Under the pieces are notes generated by a model. That model searched no databases and was not told the origin of the DNA. It worked only from the letters and a program-made list of their open reading frames with translations. Positions 45,901-59,100 of a stretch of 64,000 nucleotides of DNA are shown here, piece by piece. Position numbers and translations under genes: made by a program. The number at the start of each line of letters is the position of its first letter. Position 1 is the first letter of the stretch. Source of the DNA: Pipra filicauda (lineage: Eukaryota; Chordata; Aves; Passeriformes; Pipridae); NCBI RefSeq assembly GCF_003945595.2, contig NW_024104421.1:5394001-5458000 (forward strand). The letters run 5' to 3'.

Positions 45901-48900
45901 TGTCTCCTTCAATAAGCAGGGAAGGTCCTGCCTACCCAGGTACAACAGCTACATAGCCTTTGGGTGGAGTTTCATGGGGCCCACCCTACCCTCCTGCCTC
46001 CCAAAGTAGGCTCTGCTCTCCTGTCCACCATGAAGATACAGTGTTGGCTCTAGCAGTTCCTCCCTCCTTCTGAAGCCACATGGAATTTCTGAACAGCTCA
46101 TACTTTGCTAAAGGAATATGTACAGCTCCCTAGAAATCCAGAATCTACAGGCTAGCCTGTCTTAGAGCAAATATCCTAACAGGGGCAGCAGCTCTTAACT
46201 TTGAGACAGTGGCAAGGACTTTATAAACATTGTTAAATAGTTGTCATTCCGTCTTAGAGGTAAGGTGTTGAGGTGATGACACAATGGGGAGATGGATGGA
46301 AATACAGTGCTGAATGAGAAAAGTTTAGATTATTAACTATCCAAATAATACTGACAAGAAGAGAATATCTAGTTGTTGCACATCAGAAACCAAAAAATAG
46401 CCATTATCTTGTAAAGGGCCTGGTAATGTTCTCCCATGCACCACTTTCACGTTTTGCTGAAATTGCTGTTCTGTACCACTTTTAACTATTAGTAAAAGCA
46501 ATGACTATGGAAAGTTCTTACTTTCTATAGATTCAGATAAATGCCTAGTTGGAGCAGATGCTAAAATCCCTCTGTACTGGCAGGGGTCACTGCCTGTGGG
46601 TAATCCTTGCTCTTTCTTCTCTGGTTGGGTCAAAACAACCCCTTGCAATGCTACAGGCTGGGGGAAGAGGGGCTGGAAACCTGCCTGGTAGAAATCCACC
46701 TGGGGGTGCTGGTTGACAGCCAGCTGAACATAAGCCAGCAGTGTACCCAGGTGGCCAAGAAGACCAGTGGTATCCTGGCCTCTATCAGGAATAGTGTGGC
46801 CAGCAGGACCAGGGAAGTGATCTTCCCCCTGTGCGCAACACGGGTGAGGGCACACCTCAAATCCTGTGTTCTGTTTTGGGACCCTCACTACAAGAAACAC
46901 ATTGAGGTGCTGGAGCATGTCCAGAGAAGGGCAATAAAGCTGGTGAAGGATCAGTTTAATTCTCTGAAATCTCTGAGATGCTCTGTCATGTTAGTATCCC
47001 TCCCTTTGCATGAACTAGTTAATTTGGTTACAGATCTCATTTTTGCCATTTTGTTCCTTATTCATGTCTCCTGTACTTCTGCTTTCCTTTCACAGGGAGA
47101 GTCTGTGCCTGCTGTGCATGGTGAACCAGCTCCACAACATCAACATGAGCTTTAGAATCCCATGCCCCTAGCCAGCACGCAATATCTTCATGGGTCTTGG
47201 GATAGACACCTTGGAATTACGGATGCTCTTATTGTGCCCACCTCCTTCCAGAAGCACACCTCATACCAAGCCCTGACACCTCTTTTCTTGTTATTGCTTC
47301 TGCTGTACTCAAAGGCATTTGTTTCTGTCTGTGGCCTAAGGGTGGGAAAAGCATTTGCTTTCCATGTACTTCTAAGGGGTAGTCATGCCTAACTCTGCAG
47401 TGTCTGTAGGCATGAAGGCAGTGGTTATTTCCTGCAGTCCTTATTCCCTCTGCAGCTTTTATCTCTTGGATTAATCTGAGCATTTGAATGAGTATTTTTC
47501 CTTTTCTTTTGTTGTGGTTTCCTACCCTCCCTCACGTTCATTTAATTTATCTTTTTATTTTTCAATATATTTATTTTTTTTTATCCTGTTGTCTTTTTCA
47601 GCTGAAAGGTAACGAGTTTCCTGTTTCCTCATCTCTCTCCACCCCAGGGGTATTTGGTGCTTGTGTGTTCTTGTGTCCTTTCCCCTTCCATCTCCCCTTT
47701 TTCTCTGTTGTAATATGTTATTTAATTTGTAGCTTATTCATGGGCCTTTTATATGTCCTCTGATGGGTGCATACCTGCTTTGAGTTTGTCTTTGTGCTGT
47801 TGATCATGTTTAGACTTAGATTTAATGTCCATCCCTGAATCACCAGACTAATTAATGTGGAATATGCTTTCATGTTTTTCCAGGCTAAATAATTTTGCTG
47901 ATTTTGCAGTGAGGGTTTCACAGACTATGGTGCCAATGGCTACTTTTGTCCTTGCCTTTAGACTCCCTCAAATTTAGTTTCGATACTGGGGTTTTCTAAG
48001 ACAGTCCCAAACCCAGAATCAGCTATGAAAATCCTCTTGATTTTTAATGTATTATTGTAGCTTTCAGCAATTACTCCTCTTAGACAACTTCAGGGTGAGA
48101 TCATCAAAGCAATTTGCGTGGGATTAAATTGAAGGTTATGTCACTTAAAAAAAATAAATTTGCTTGCATTTTTTAACATGTGTCCATTGACTGTGTTCCA
48201 TTTGGAGATGGTAAGAGCGCACCATCACAAATTAAATGGCAGGGATCATGCTGTCGCAGTACTTGATACTCATGTTGGAGTGGATGTTGCTATGACTGGA
48301 CATCTATTTGTTTTCTTTACATAAGGTATATGCAAGTCTTGGGCAAACCTCTGTTCTTCATTTCACCCTTTTATGGTATGAAAACGTGTGTTAGCTCTGT
48401 CCTTAGTGTGGAAACTGAGGAGGCAGCAGCAGAAAGAGGATTTTGATTCAGGATAGCACAGCAGTGGATGTGCGTGCATGTGTGCAGCAAGGGCGTGAAG
48501 AGTGGCAGTAATTTCCAACGAGAGGCCACTTCTTATATAATGTAGCTATGACAAAACCATGCCACAGGCATCACGAAAGAGGACCTTTCCCAAGCTAAAT
48601 ACTATATGCAAAAAACCCCATGACAATATCCAAAGTCCAGAATCTCTCCATTCTCCACAGCCAGTCATGCACAGGCTTAATTTTCAAATGAGATAAAATT
48701 TTACTGCAACGACTTTCCCTGGGTCATGCAGAAAACCATGAAACCGTCAGAAATGTCATCCCTATTGTGGTTGCATCCCAGTCTGATGTTTCAGTGTATG
48801 CCCACCACTCCTGGCAAAGATGGAGGATAAACTTGTGTAGCAGAAGTTTGCAAAGAAAGCTCAGCTGCTGAAAGGACTAATTTTCTTCCAGCCAGTGTTG

Positions 48901-49912
48901 TTAGACTGCATCTAAGTCACTACATAATACCAGAATTTACGTATCAGGGACTGTGTTTGTACATGTCAGATGCTGGTCTTTATAATCACTGAATTATGTG
49001 TATTTTTATGTGTCTGGAAATAATGTACAATTCTAAAAAAGTGTCATGCTGTGTTAATGACACTAAAATTTAAGTAATCACACAATGTGTATAGGTACAT
49101 AGTATCTTCTTCCTCCTGAAGCCTACTCATTGGTATCACTCACTAACAAAATATTTGCTTGTGGCATTACTGAGAAAATTTTTGTGACTGTTTCCCCACC
49201 CTGCCATATGTGACTGTCAAATTATTTGTTCTAAGAGCCATTCACTTAAAAGATTAAGACAAAGCCAAGGGTGATCTCTCTTGGCTGTATAAAGGGATAT
49301 CAGTAATGTAACCAGGGAAAGTAGGAAGTGTTTGGGACTAAATCCTATTAGAAGACAGGCTAAGCCCTAAGTGGAAGAAATGTGGATGCAGTCAGATAGA
49401 GATGATTAAGGTGCTTAGCCTTTTCATTATTAATCATCAAGCCTTATATGTGATTGTATTCCTATAAATCATAAAGCAATTTATCTTAGCCTTCCAAGCA
49501 AATGATTTTTGAAGGCATTTTGAAAGCATTTGCACACAAAATCCCCATAACTGATAGCAAAGGCTTAGCCTTCATTGTGGTAAATAAAATAGTCATGAAA
49601 GGATACTTATTCTCATGGCAATGTACTTGTATAAATAACATAGATTAGAACAAGAACTAGCAAGAGCTAAGAATAGGAATGGTTTTGCTTTTTTTCTAAT
49701 TCAGTTGTTAAGGATGAGTCCTTTATCCCTGCTGATTTAGGATTCTGGGTGCTGCTGACGCTGACGGAAAGAAGAAAACCATTCTGCTTTCAGACTGTAA
49801 AAGTAAATGTAAAAGCTGGAACTCCCCCTGCCTGCCAGTGCAGCTATATAAGCTTCTTCGTGGTTTGAAGGAAGTTACTTGGAGAGTTCAGGGAACTGCT
49901 ATGCAAAATTAA
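39949..49912 (+). CDS. CDADC1-like deaminase gene B (tandem paralogue of A)
   Basis: Second CDADC1-family gene, directly downstream of A and with the same exon plan. Exons: 39949-40037, 41082-41268 (187 bases, exactly as in A), 42244-42726, 43985-44031, 44899-45020, 45468-45588, and a terminal exon 49742-49912. N-terminal fold: HAV (41163-41171) and PCNNC (41235-41249), again without the catalytic Glu. C-terminal domain: GYSGYP, then CAE (44992-45000) in place of HAE, and PCDEC (45514-45528). The free-standing cytidine deaminase family uses Cys at this zinc position, so activity is still possible. The terminal exon carries the [11 protein letters not shown] element that matches the end of the CDADC1 deaminase region, then TAA at 49910-49912. 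Its required phase does not match the donor at 45588, so one linking exon is missing or the border is wrong. Otherwise the frame at 45588 runs on to a stop at 45610-45612. Confidence 0.85.
45613..46559. other. Unassigned sequence within or after gene B
   Basis: Moderately GC-rich near 45650-46080, then AT-rich. No exon or repeat recognised. It may hold the linking exon of gene B. Confidence 0.4.
46560..46965 (+). mobile_element. CR1 LINE ORF2 C-terminal fragment
   Basis: The plus-strand frame reads [41 protein letters not shown] and [13 protein letters not shown], the C-terminal part of CR1 ORF2 after the reverse transcriptase core. It then runs into unrelated sequence. It sits within the long gap between the last two recognised exons of CDADC1-like gene B. 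Confidence 0.93.
46966..49740. other. Probable last intron region of gene B, no feature recognised
   Basis: Mostly AT-rich with pyrimidine-rich stretches near 47.5-47.7 kb. Short open frames only, none with a recognisable product. Confidence 0.4.
49742..49912 (+). CDS. Terminal exon of CDADC1-like gene B
   Basis: After a ctgatttag acceptor, one frame is open for 56 codons to [19 protein letters not shown] near its start, and [16 protein letters not shown] near its end. The GKKK block and the L-x-G-L-x-x-V-x-x-x-TW-like pattern resemble the segment after PCxxC in CDADC1. There is no ATG, so it is only visible as an internal exon. AATAAA follows at 50132-50137. Confidence 0.6.
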   Translation: MLGAADADGKKKTILLSDCKSKCKSWNSPCLPVQLYKLLRGLKEVTWRVQGTAMQN

Positions 49913-50139
49913 ATATAAAACTCTAGTATGAAAGGCCTCTGTGGAGCCTGGTGAGCATCCCCACAGTTCTCTAGTCAGTAGTTGATGCTGCTTCCAGTGG
50001 TAGGCACCCCTCCACCTACGTTTTCTGCCTTGTTCTTCACTGTGCCCATGGCTCCTTTGTCCTTCCTTATTCTCAAGTACGTGTGGACATAATCAAATTC
50101 AACTCCCACAGTATTGTGGGATCTAATTCCTAATAAAGG

Positions 50140-53100
50140 TAACATTTCCTGTAAACCACAATTGTCTCTATGTCAGGTGAATATCAAATCACCCAGAGAC
50201 CTTGGAAGTGATGACAAGAATTTCCTGAAAGGATTACTTAATTGAGATAATTTTGAAGTCACTTATTAGTGGCACTGTAGTCTTTTGTGTCCCACCAGCA
50301 AGAGTGCCAGGGCTGAGGGGCAAATGCATAACTGACACACCACAGCTGGGATTGTTTGCTTATATTTCCACTTCATGCTTGAATTTTCACCTAATATTTG
50401 ATTAATATGCTTCCTTCAGAGAAGACTCTCGTTCCATTGCGAAGTTTCATTATTAAATGTAACTAAATTTAAAACTCTACTTCGAATTATGCTAGCATTT
50501 ATTCACTTTTTGTGCAATACAAGGAATTCCTGCTCTCTCCTTCCAACAAAGCGAAGTTATACGTGCATTAGCCACGAGATGGCAATACAAGAGCTTAGTA
50601 TGCTAAATTCTGTTGGTATTCATAGCATTCACGCCGGGTAAGCTTTGAGGTATTAGCTAAATAAATATGTTTGCAGTGTTTGTGCAGAGTTTGGCTTTCT
50701 GTGCCAGTGTGTAATATGTGCTCCACATCTGCATAATTGACTTCATGCAAAAGCCAAGGAAGACTAAGCTGATTTTCTGGATCAATGATTTATGCCTTTT
50801 ATGTTGCTAATAATTGATATCTGTATTTAAGTGGCTTGGTAGTGGATGAGAGATGTTATGCTAGGAACTCAGCTGCTGTTAAAAGCAAAATCTCTTAGGA
50901 AAGGGGCTGCACTGGTGATATACAGCTGCCTCATTGTGAGTCTTCTCTTGGCTTTAACTCTTGATCTTCCTGAGGTCCAAAGAAACCTGAACACTTCATT
51001 TTTGTGAAATTCCCAGGGAGGTGATTGCTTCACACCATTAAAGTCTCCCTCTTTCATCCATGTTTTTAATTCACTTTTCAGCACGGCTGATACTTGTTTT
51101 TCTGCATTATAAGAGCATTCAACAGTGAACCATAAGTGGTGTCAGGTGAAAATAGTTAATTTCCAGTCTTTTTCATCCTGTCTTGTAGTTAAAATTGTGT
51201 CATTTTCAGGCACTGGGGAAAGTAGTAATATCTCTGTTTTCTGCAGGTACTTTCAAGGACTAGTTTTCCATCCACTGTAACGGAGAAAGTATTTGAAGAC
51301 ATTTTCTATTTTGACGTCAGCTCTTTCAGTAGAAGTCAATGCTACAGCTTTGGAGAAGGTGGGATTTTCTACTTGTTTCCTCATTCAAATAAGATAGTCT
51401 AAAAATCTTTTAGCATAGGAAATGGATTGTGGACTTGGCATATGTCTCAGGTCACTATATTCACCATAGTATTTATTTGAACATGGAGAAGTTATGGATG
51501 CGCATTTTGTTATTTCACATGAAAATGCTAACAGTCTGCTACCGTCTTCTTTTGACATGGAAACAGTTTTCCACTGAGCACCTTATGGGAAATCTTATTT
51601 TCAATCATTGTGAAGTCAGTCTGTTAGCAAATATGTCTTTCAAGTACATGCAAGTTTGTGGTTTAGTAAATAAATAGCAGTGTAAAGTAGAGCAACACAT
51701 GAGGGAGCCTTGAAAAAGGAAATAACTTATGGGACATGAACTTCTCTAAGAAAGATTTAAGATAAAATTCTGCTTGTGAGTTGGGTGTTCAAGCTGTCAC
51801 ATGTGCTGTGGGCATGTGTGCTGGGACTGCCTTGTATTTCAAATAACATATAAATATTCTACAAGGGCACTGATGGCCCTCTCTGTTCAAACACCTCACT
51901 GGACCACAGGCACTGGCACATGTCTGCCCTTGTCCTCTTAGAATTCAAGATTCACAGCTTCGAAGGCTTGAGGGAAACAGTTGGCTAATTTGCCCTCTGC
52001 ACAATGCTGACCATGGAATTTAGCAGTTGACAGAAATGGGGACCTGTATTTGGCAGGAACAGATACTTTTGTAAGGCACTTGGGTTGTGGTGTATTTCTA
52101 ACCCTATCTGTTAACATCAAGCAGGCTGCTTAGACAGTTGATAAATTCTGTCTTCAAAGCTGATAGCAGCAGATTTCTCCTGAGAAAACATGCATGATCC
52201 CTCAAGCCTCTTCTGTTTCTGGAGATTGTTTGCATGCACATCTCAGCTTTCTTGCTTCTACACTGCACAGCCTGCAGACACACAAACCTCGAGCCATGCT
52301 CCCAATAGGTTACAGAAAAAAAGCTTTAAAAAGCTGACTGGTGTTTGAAGAAATGAAAGTGAGCTTTGGGCCATGCTGTTTGAAGAACTGGGTGGCTACT
52401 GCTTTTCCCTTAGAGCTTTCTCCAGTTATATTCACCAGCTTGTGGCTGAGATGCTGGATATAGATCCCAATGCGAGCAATTTCTCAGAGATTACATGTAA
52501 CTGGCTGCACCAGCAGAAGGATAATTCAACTCAGTGTTGAGTTTTTAAGATAGTATTTCTGTCCACCAAAATTGTTCTGTAGTGTCAAATGAACAAAGAT
52601 AAGTTCACACTTTTTTTAGTCTGAGGTTTTTGAACATTACCCTGACAACTGTGACTCTACAGAATAGCATGTATCTCTCAGAAGGGAGAATTTGAAAAGG
52701 GAGGAGAGGAGCAGAATGTGACTGTTAGCCTCAAAGTACAGCGCTAACGAAAGAGGCCACATACTATATATTTTTTTTCCAGAAAAATAAAAGCTGTTCT
52801 TAGAAATGCCCAGTGTTCTGTACTGTAAATTCTCCTCTGCGAATGAGTTATTTTTAGTGTACTGCTTCCTGTGACAGCCACTTTTTTCTTCCCAAATTTT
52901 TGCACCCAAATGGTACAAAATGGGTAGGATATGAAAAAGGTAGAGAAGATTAAAGGATCTAAGCATTCAGAGGCAACCACAGAAAGCTTTGCTGAAATAT
53001 TTCTGCTTATCTTGCCAGAAACAACCCAGAAAATCTTCTTGGAATCTCTAAAATCTTCCTGGACTGTACCAAGGTGTTTCAGTGAGGTTTGGGATGGGGC

Positions 53101-56100
53101 TTGGCGCAATGTGAGTGAAGTGCTTTTCAGGGTCTATTCAGAGTAACAAATTTAATTCTGTGTTCCCCCGCTCTCCTGCCTATCTGCTACGCATTTGTTG
53201 AATTGGGAATTAGCCTTCAATGATTTCAAAATATATTTTAATTGATCTTAAGTAGCAACATCCAAACAAACCCTGCTGAAAATTATCTTGTGTTTATCTG
53301 GGATCAGAAGATGCTATGTTGCTTTGACTTGACACATTAGAACATTCAGTAGGATGAGTTGAGAATGTCTTCTTCAATATATAATATAGATGACAATATG
53401 TTATTTACTCCCCCAACTCACCCTTACCTTCCTCACTGTTACACTTCAAAATGTGGTTTTCAAACTATAAGCAAACTAGAGTTTTCAAACTGAGTAAACT
53501 CTAATTATCAATAGCATGTGTCCATATTTCTATGAGACACCAGGAAATTCTTGCAACACTTGGCATTTGTATATGAAGATGTCAGTGCTGTGTCCTCTCT
53601 TCTTGTGTAATTTATTTTTCTCATGTGTATCTTGACATGGATACTGAACATTTGTTGTATTGCTCATTTCTGTTTCTGATTCAAGGTGTTCAGTGTATAT
53701 CTCAACCAAAAAGAAGGAACCACTTAAGCAAGCCATGAAATGATGTTGCTTGACATAGACAACGGTGTCTGTTCATTTCAGGTTGGTGGATATTTTCCTT
53801 ATATATATAAATAGGTGCCATTGATGATTAATTTGATGGGTTTGTGGTCTGAAAGCAAATAATTTATATTCCTGCTCTGCTCCTGGAAGGGACATGCTTG
53901 CTCTTTCTTGCCAGGAATCACTAGTCAATGCACTTGGTTCAGGCTATTCATACCTTGTGTATTGTTATGTGATAAGAGGGAATTACAGAGTGGGATTCTG
54001 CTTGAAATCTTTTGGGCCTATGGGAGTTTCCCTAACATGTCACAGACTTCTTCAAATACGTGATAAGGCAAGCTGCAAATACTGATAAAAGATAGAGAAA
54101 AATGTTCGTTTTTCACAATAGAGGGGAATTACCAACTGGAATCCCATACATTTCAACATTAAGCTCAGTGCTGTTTGAAATATCTATAAACAATGTGGGA
54201 AGGCAGTTGGTTAGTGAATGATTGTTGATGAGGAGATGATATCAGCTCCCAAAGACATTTCAGAGGACTTTAAGTTTGTTGTGTATCGAGGTGCTGTTTT
54301 ATCTAGCCTGGCTTATCAAACATCATGGAGTTATCAGAATAAGGGCTGCATGGAACTCAGGAGGAGGAAACTTAAAAGTGATGTTTCTTCCAGGTTTGTA
54401 AGAAAATACCTTTGTTTCTAAAGCAGGATTTAGTAAGAAAAAAACCTGCTTGTTCCTTCTGTTACCAGAAAGGCTCTGTTGCAAGGCCCCGTCACAAACA
54501 GGGGAAATAACACTGGTCTGTGCCCAAATGCATTTATGGCTTAAATACAAAGTGAAGGATTAGTTGGTACAAACAGACAGAGAACACGACAAAACAGTGG
54601 GAAGTGCTGGGCAGCCATAGTCTGAATTGCAGTGTGACGGGAAATATATTTAAACTAGTGAATAAAAGTGTATCTTTGCAGTTTCCTTTTTATTTGAAGA
54701 TATATGTCAGTGTTTCTGCAATAGTAGTTCCAGAAGTAGATGAGGGTTCTGCACAATGGAGGAGTTGGGTTTGGGTGCAGATGCAATGTCTAACTGCTTT
54801 TGTCAGGTGAGGCTTAGGAAATGCTTCAAATTCCTACTGCACATCTGTGTGTTTATGCCAGACAGCTCAAGCATGGGAAAACTGAAACTGGTGAAAATTT
54901 TTTGTCTATCCTCTCAGTAAAACACAGTCCTATGTAATGAATAGGCTTGCAGTAGTGCATAAGCCTCCACCAGGAAAAATAGCCATGGCAAAAGTTATAA
55001 ACCAGGGACATCTTAAACCCCACCCTGAGGGACTGATGTACCATGTGGGAGGAAGGTGTGTCTGTCACCAGATAGAATAGATAGCTCTGCTCTCCTTTGA
55101 GATCAGCTCCTGCACTGAGTTTTTCTCTCTAAACACAAGCATTAGAGTCATCAGCTAAATCATCAGCCTTTTACCTAAAATTCTTTAACTGCAGTTCTCA
55201 CCCAGGATGTGGACAGAAAACTCAAGTTGCTCAGAGAAGGGGTCAAACAGATATCTGGAGCATTTGGTAACATTGGATCTGTGGATGAACCCAGGGGCTG
55301 TGTGGACAGTGTGTCGTGCTGTGCTTGTCTAATTGCAAGGTCTGGAGCCATCTTGTATCAACAGGTATAGAGATGCTGGGCCTTTCTCTCATGAGTTAAG
55401 CTCTGTGAGTTTTAGTGTTATCGTGGTTTTTGATGTTTCCAGATCTGTCAGGCAAGATCTTCATGTGTTGGGAAGTCTCACTAGTAAAAGACCATTGTGC
55501 AGCCAGAGGACTCTGGTATGTCCAGGGATGGCAGCAACTGAGGAGTGAATTTGCAGAAATAAAACTGAGACTCATGTTGGTAGGCAACACTGAGGAATTA
55601 AGGGCTCACACAGGTAATTCTGTGCATGCCTCCTACTTTTAGCAACCTCTCTGGCCCCTGAGGGCACTACAAGCCCTCACTGCCCTGCCCAGCCTCCCTC
55701 CTGGAATGTCCCCACCCTAACCGAGGTCCAGGACCCTGTTTCAGCTCAGCCCTGCGCACCTGTCCTGGCTACTTTATAGGAGTACCCCTGCCTGGCTCTT
55801 TCTCTTGGTGCTGGCTTACCTGTTGATGCACCCAGTTGGGCTGAGTCCCTTGCAGAGGTCTTCTGGGTGGGTGGTTGCCCTCAGCCCCCTGCTTGTCCAC
55901 TCTCCTGGAGCAGCCTGAATACGGCACAATAGGTTAGGTCTATCAGGGAAACACAGGATGTCTAGGGGGTCTGGGTGTCTCAGAAGGGTGTGCTTTATTT
56001 TCTGGCTTGCCTGAAAAATGCCTACTTTTGCCTGCAGCTCTTGGCATGAGCCTGTTCCTAAATCTTACCCCTAACCTTTAAGATGCAGCGGTTTCTCACC

Positions 56101-59100
56101 TCCCTGAAGCTGACCACAAAGGCAGCTCCACTGCAGCTGGGGTTATTAACACTGCAAGGACATATGAGCACTTATATATGATACTGGTAAAAATTGATAG
56201 CCCAGAACCTTGAAGTTTTCAAGAAGCAGTGGGTTTTGCAGACTGTGAGCTGCAGGGTGAAGTGTCTGTCAGCCCAGAAGCCTTGCTGTAGCTCTGAAGT
56301 TATGATGTTGGCCAGACCAAATCTACAGATACTGAAGAGAAGCCAGAAATACCAGCTTCTCCATGGTGATTCAATCCAAGCCATAATGCCTCCCAACACT
56401 GCAAGGAGTGATCTCCTGGATGCAGTGGTTGCTAAAGAGTGTTAGATCAGCCAAATGCTCATTCTCATTATCAGCTGAAAGTCTCTCTGTGGTCCCACAT
56501 ATCCCCAGAGATGTTAAGTGGTAGGTTTTGCCCCATTATTTGCCTGCCCTTTGCTAATCCAGCACTATGCAGTGGCTATGTAGGCTGGGAGATGTCCATG
56601 GAAATTTAAGCTGCTCATTTATGATTTGAGTAACAGAGATTTCCTCAGCCTGTTGAAATGGATCTGACAATGGACTGTCTTCCTTATTTCAGTAACCTGA
56701 AAACTAGGCAAACAATGGCCCTGTGTATCTCTGTCTGCAATTGCTTAATCATCCTTGCAAATAAGGAGAGCAAGGTTTCCCCAGTATGATGTGTATCTTA
56801 GCATTAGGGCTTGCTATAGGATATTGTTAGCTGTTTACATTGCTTAACTTTAATGTTAAACAAGACAAGCTGTTTCAGAGCCCAGGATAACTCCTGGCTG
56901 CCAAATGGAAGTCCAGGTGCAGCTGTGTAAGCACTTCTAATTTTTTTGTGTGTGTGAACCTCAAATAACCCTGAGGAGTTCATTACTCAATCTTTATCAT
57001 GAGCACACAAACAAACATGTTTTCTATAAATAGAAATTTCATTAACAGTGGTAGGTAAAGGAGCCTCTTGCATGTGTGGCCTTGATATTGTGTTTATGTA
57101 CAATCAGTCTTATACCTGTACGCACATATATAGGATTTTTTTTTTAAGTGCATATAAAAATAAAATATACACATACATATACATAAATACAACCCTGTAG
57201 TCCTTTTAAAATACAGAGAAGCTCTTGTGAGGAAGGAAGACCAAAGCACAGGGAAGTCAGCCTCACTGTTGGAGACTTTCCCAGCTGGCTCAAACCAGTG
57301 CAGCTGGTTCCTGCTATCTCTCTTCCAAAGAATTAGGTTATGGCCTGCTGGCATTTGTTTGGTCAAATGCATTTGAGTAAAGAGGAAGAGCAGAGGTAAC
57401 TTCAGAAGCCAACTTTTTAAAATAAAGCAAACCAAACAAAAATACCCAGAAGCGTGGTGCCTGCACTCAGCACAGGAAGCTTTGGCAGCTTCTACGATGG
57501 TACTTCAAGTGTTACAAAAAGCTGGGTAATTCAGAGGAACTGCTGTTTGCCTCCAAAATACATTAAGCTGGGCAGCTGCTCGGTGGTGCTAGGATGTGGC
57601 TACCTTACTCCTTCCCACCCTGGTTCCCTGTGGGGTCCTGCTAAGGGTGTGGGTGGTGACTTCCAGCCTGCACTAGCTTTCCATCTGTCCTGTTGCTCCT
57701 GCCATCCCAGATGGGCAGCTGGGTGTTCAGAGGGCTGCTACTCCAGGGCTGCAGTCCTGGGAGATTGGATGGCCATCTGTGACCAAGGCAGAGCTTCAGC
57801 CTGTCTTTAGGACTACCACATGCTGCAGAAACAGAGGCCCAAGTGCCTTTTTAATGTGTTTTTTTGGTTTTTTTTTTTTTTCTTAATTTTTATTCCCCTA
57901 ATACTGGAGCTATACCAGGAATTAATTTAGCTTTGGCACGTATAATTTCCACTGTGTTTATAATGGGTTTCCTTTGTGCTCAGCAGCTTGATTTTTGTTT
58001 GGTTGTTTAATATTACCTGGTCTTTTGCACTGTGATGGATGGTTAATCTTTACCAGTCATGTTATTAAGCAGTTCCTACACAGTATGAATTCAAAAGTCT
58101 GCATTTCCCATTCTTCCTTGATAGCCTGGGCACATATTGCATTTCATTTCTCATTACATATGTTAGGGTGAATTATGGGCTATTACTCAAAATAAATTGT
58201 TCTTTGATGTATGAATGGCCAGTTGTAATTATACCAAGTTGAAAGAAACTTAGTACTATTGTGCCTAGTCCAAAATAACTCTGTGTCTTTTTTAAATAGA
58301 ATCAAATCAGCAATTTTCCATTGTTTCTCAGTTCAATGTAGCCATTATGAAAGAATTTTTTCCTTTGTAGATTTGAGCTAAAAATGCAAGTGGCGTGTGA
58401 ACAGCATTGACAGAGGCAGAGGAAAGGTGATCCTTTCTAGTTTGCAGTCTCCGATTTCTGTATCCCTTCAAAGGCAGCAGCCACTGGGTGACTCACTGCA
58501 CTTTTGCTTCAGTTCATTTCATTTTTATGAATGTGCTGAGTTCCCAATATACGTGCCTATTTATCATAGGAAGACACCGCTCCAGCGTCTTAGCTGCCCT
58601 GTGGAGTAACATAACAGAGCTGTATACCATTTGGGGTAGGGGGAGAAAGGGAGGGCACACACTCTGTTTTCAGGCATTTAAAGACCCCGTGGATGTTCCT
58701 GGGGTTGTTTTCATGATAAATAGTGATCCATTACCACGTTGAAATTCACAGACATGTTCCTCTGGAGCAAATCAAACATCTGCGTTTAATGCAAACATAA
58801 CATGTTTTAAATGAGAGGACTAAACACAGTCCTGGTGTCAGACCTAAATTTCAAGGGGTTTGGTTGTTTTAAATGTAGCTAGGACACATCTTGTGCTGGA
58901 TGGAATTTGTTATCAGTTATGTTTACAGGCTACTCCAAGGCTTTATGGAGCTGTAAGGCTCTTCAGCATTCATGGTTCTGCTGTTGGGCTGCCTGTTTTA
59001 CAAGAGTATATGTGTGTTTGCTACACTTTGGTTTTAATTATTGTCAGCAAATACACTTCAGGAGTGAAATATGTTTTGTCAGGAGAAATCTGGCAGTGCT

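Noticed and set aside
46607..47155. 182-codon frame considered as a further gene B exon
   Set aside because: Its first two thirds match the C-terminus of CR1 ORF2, so it is a retrotransposon remnant.
51312..51319. Perfect TGACGTCA (CRE-like) palindrome
   Set aside because: An isolated 8-mer in a gene-free stretch with no promoter features; could occur by chance.
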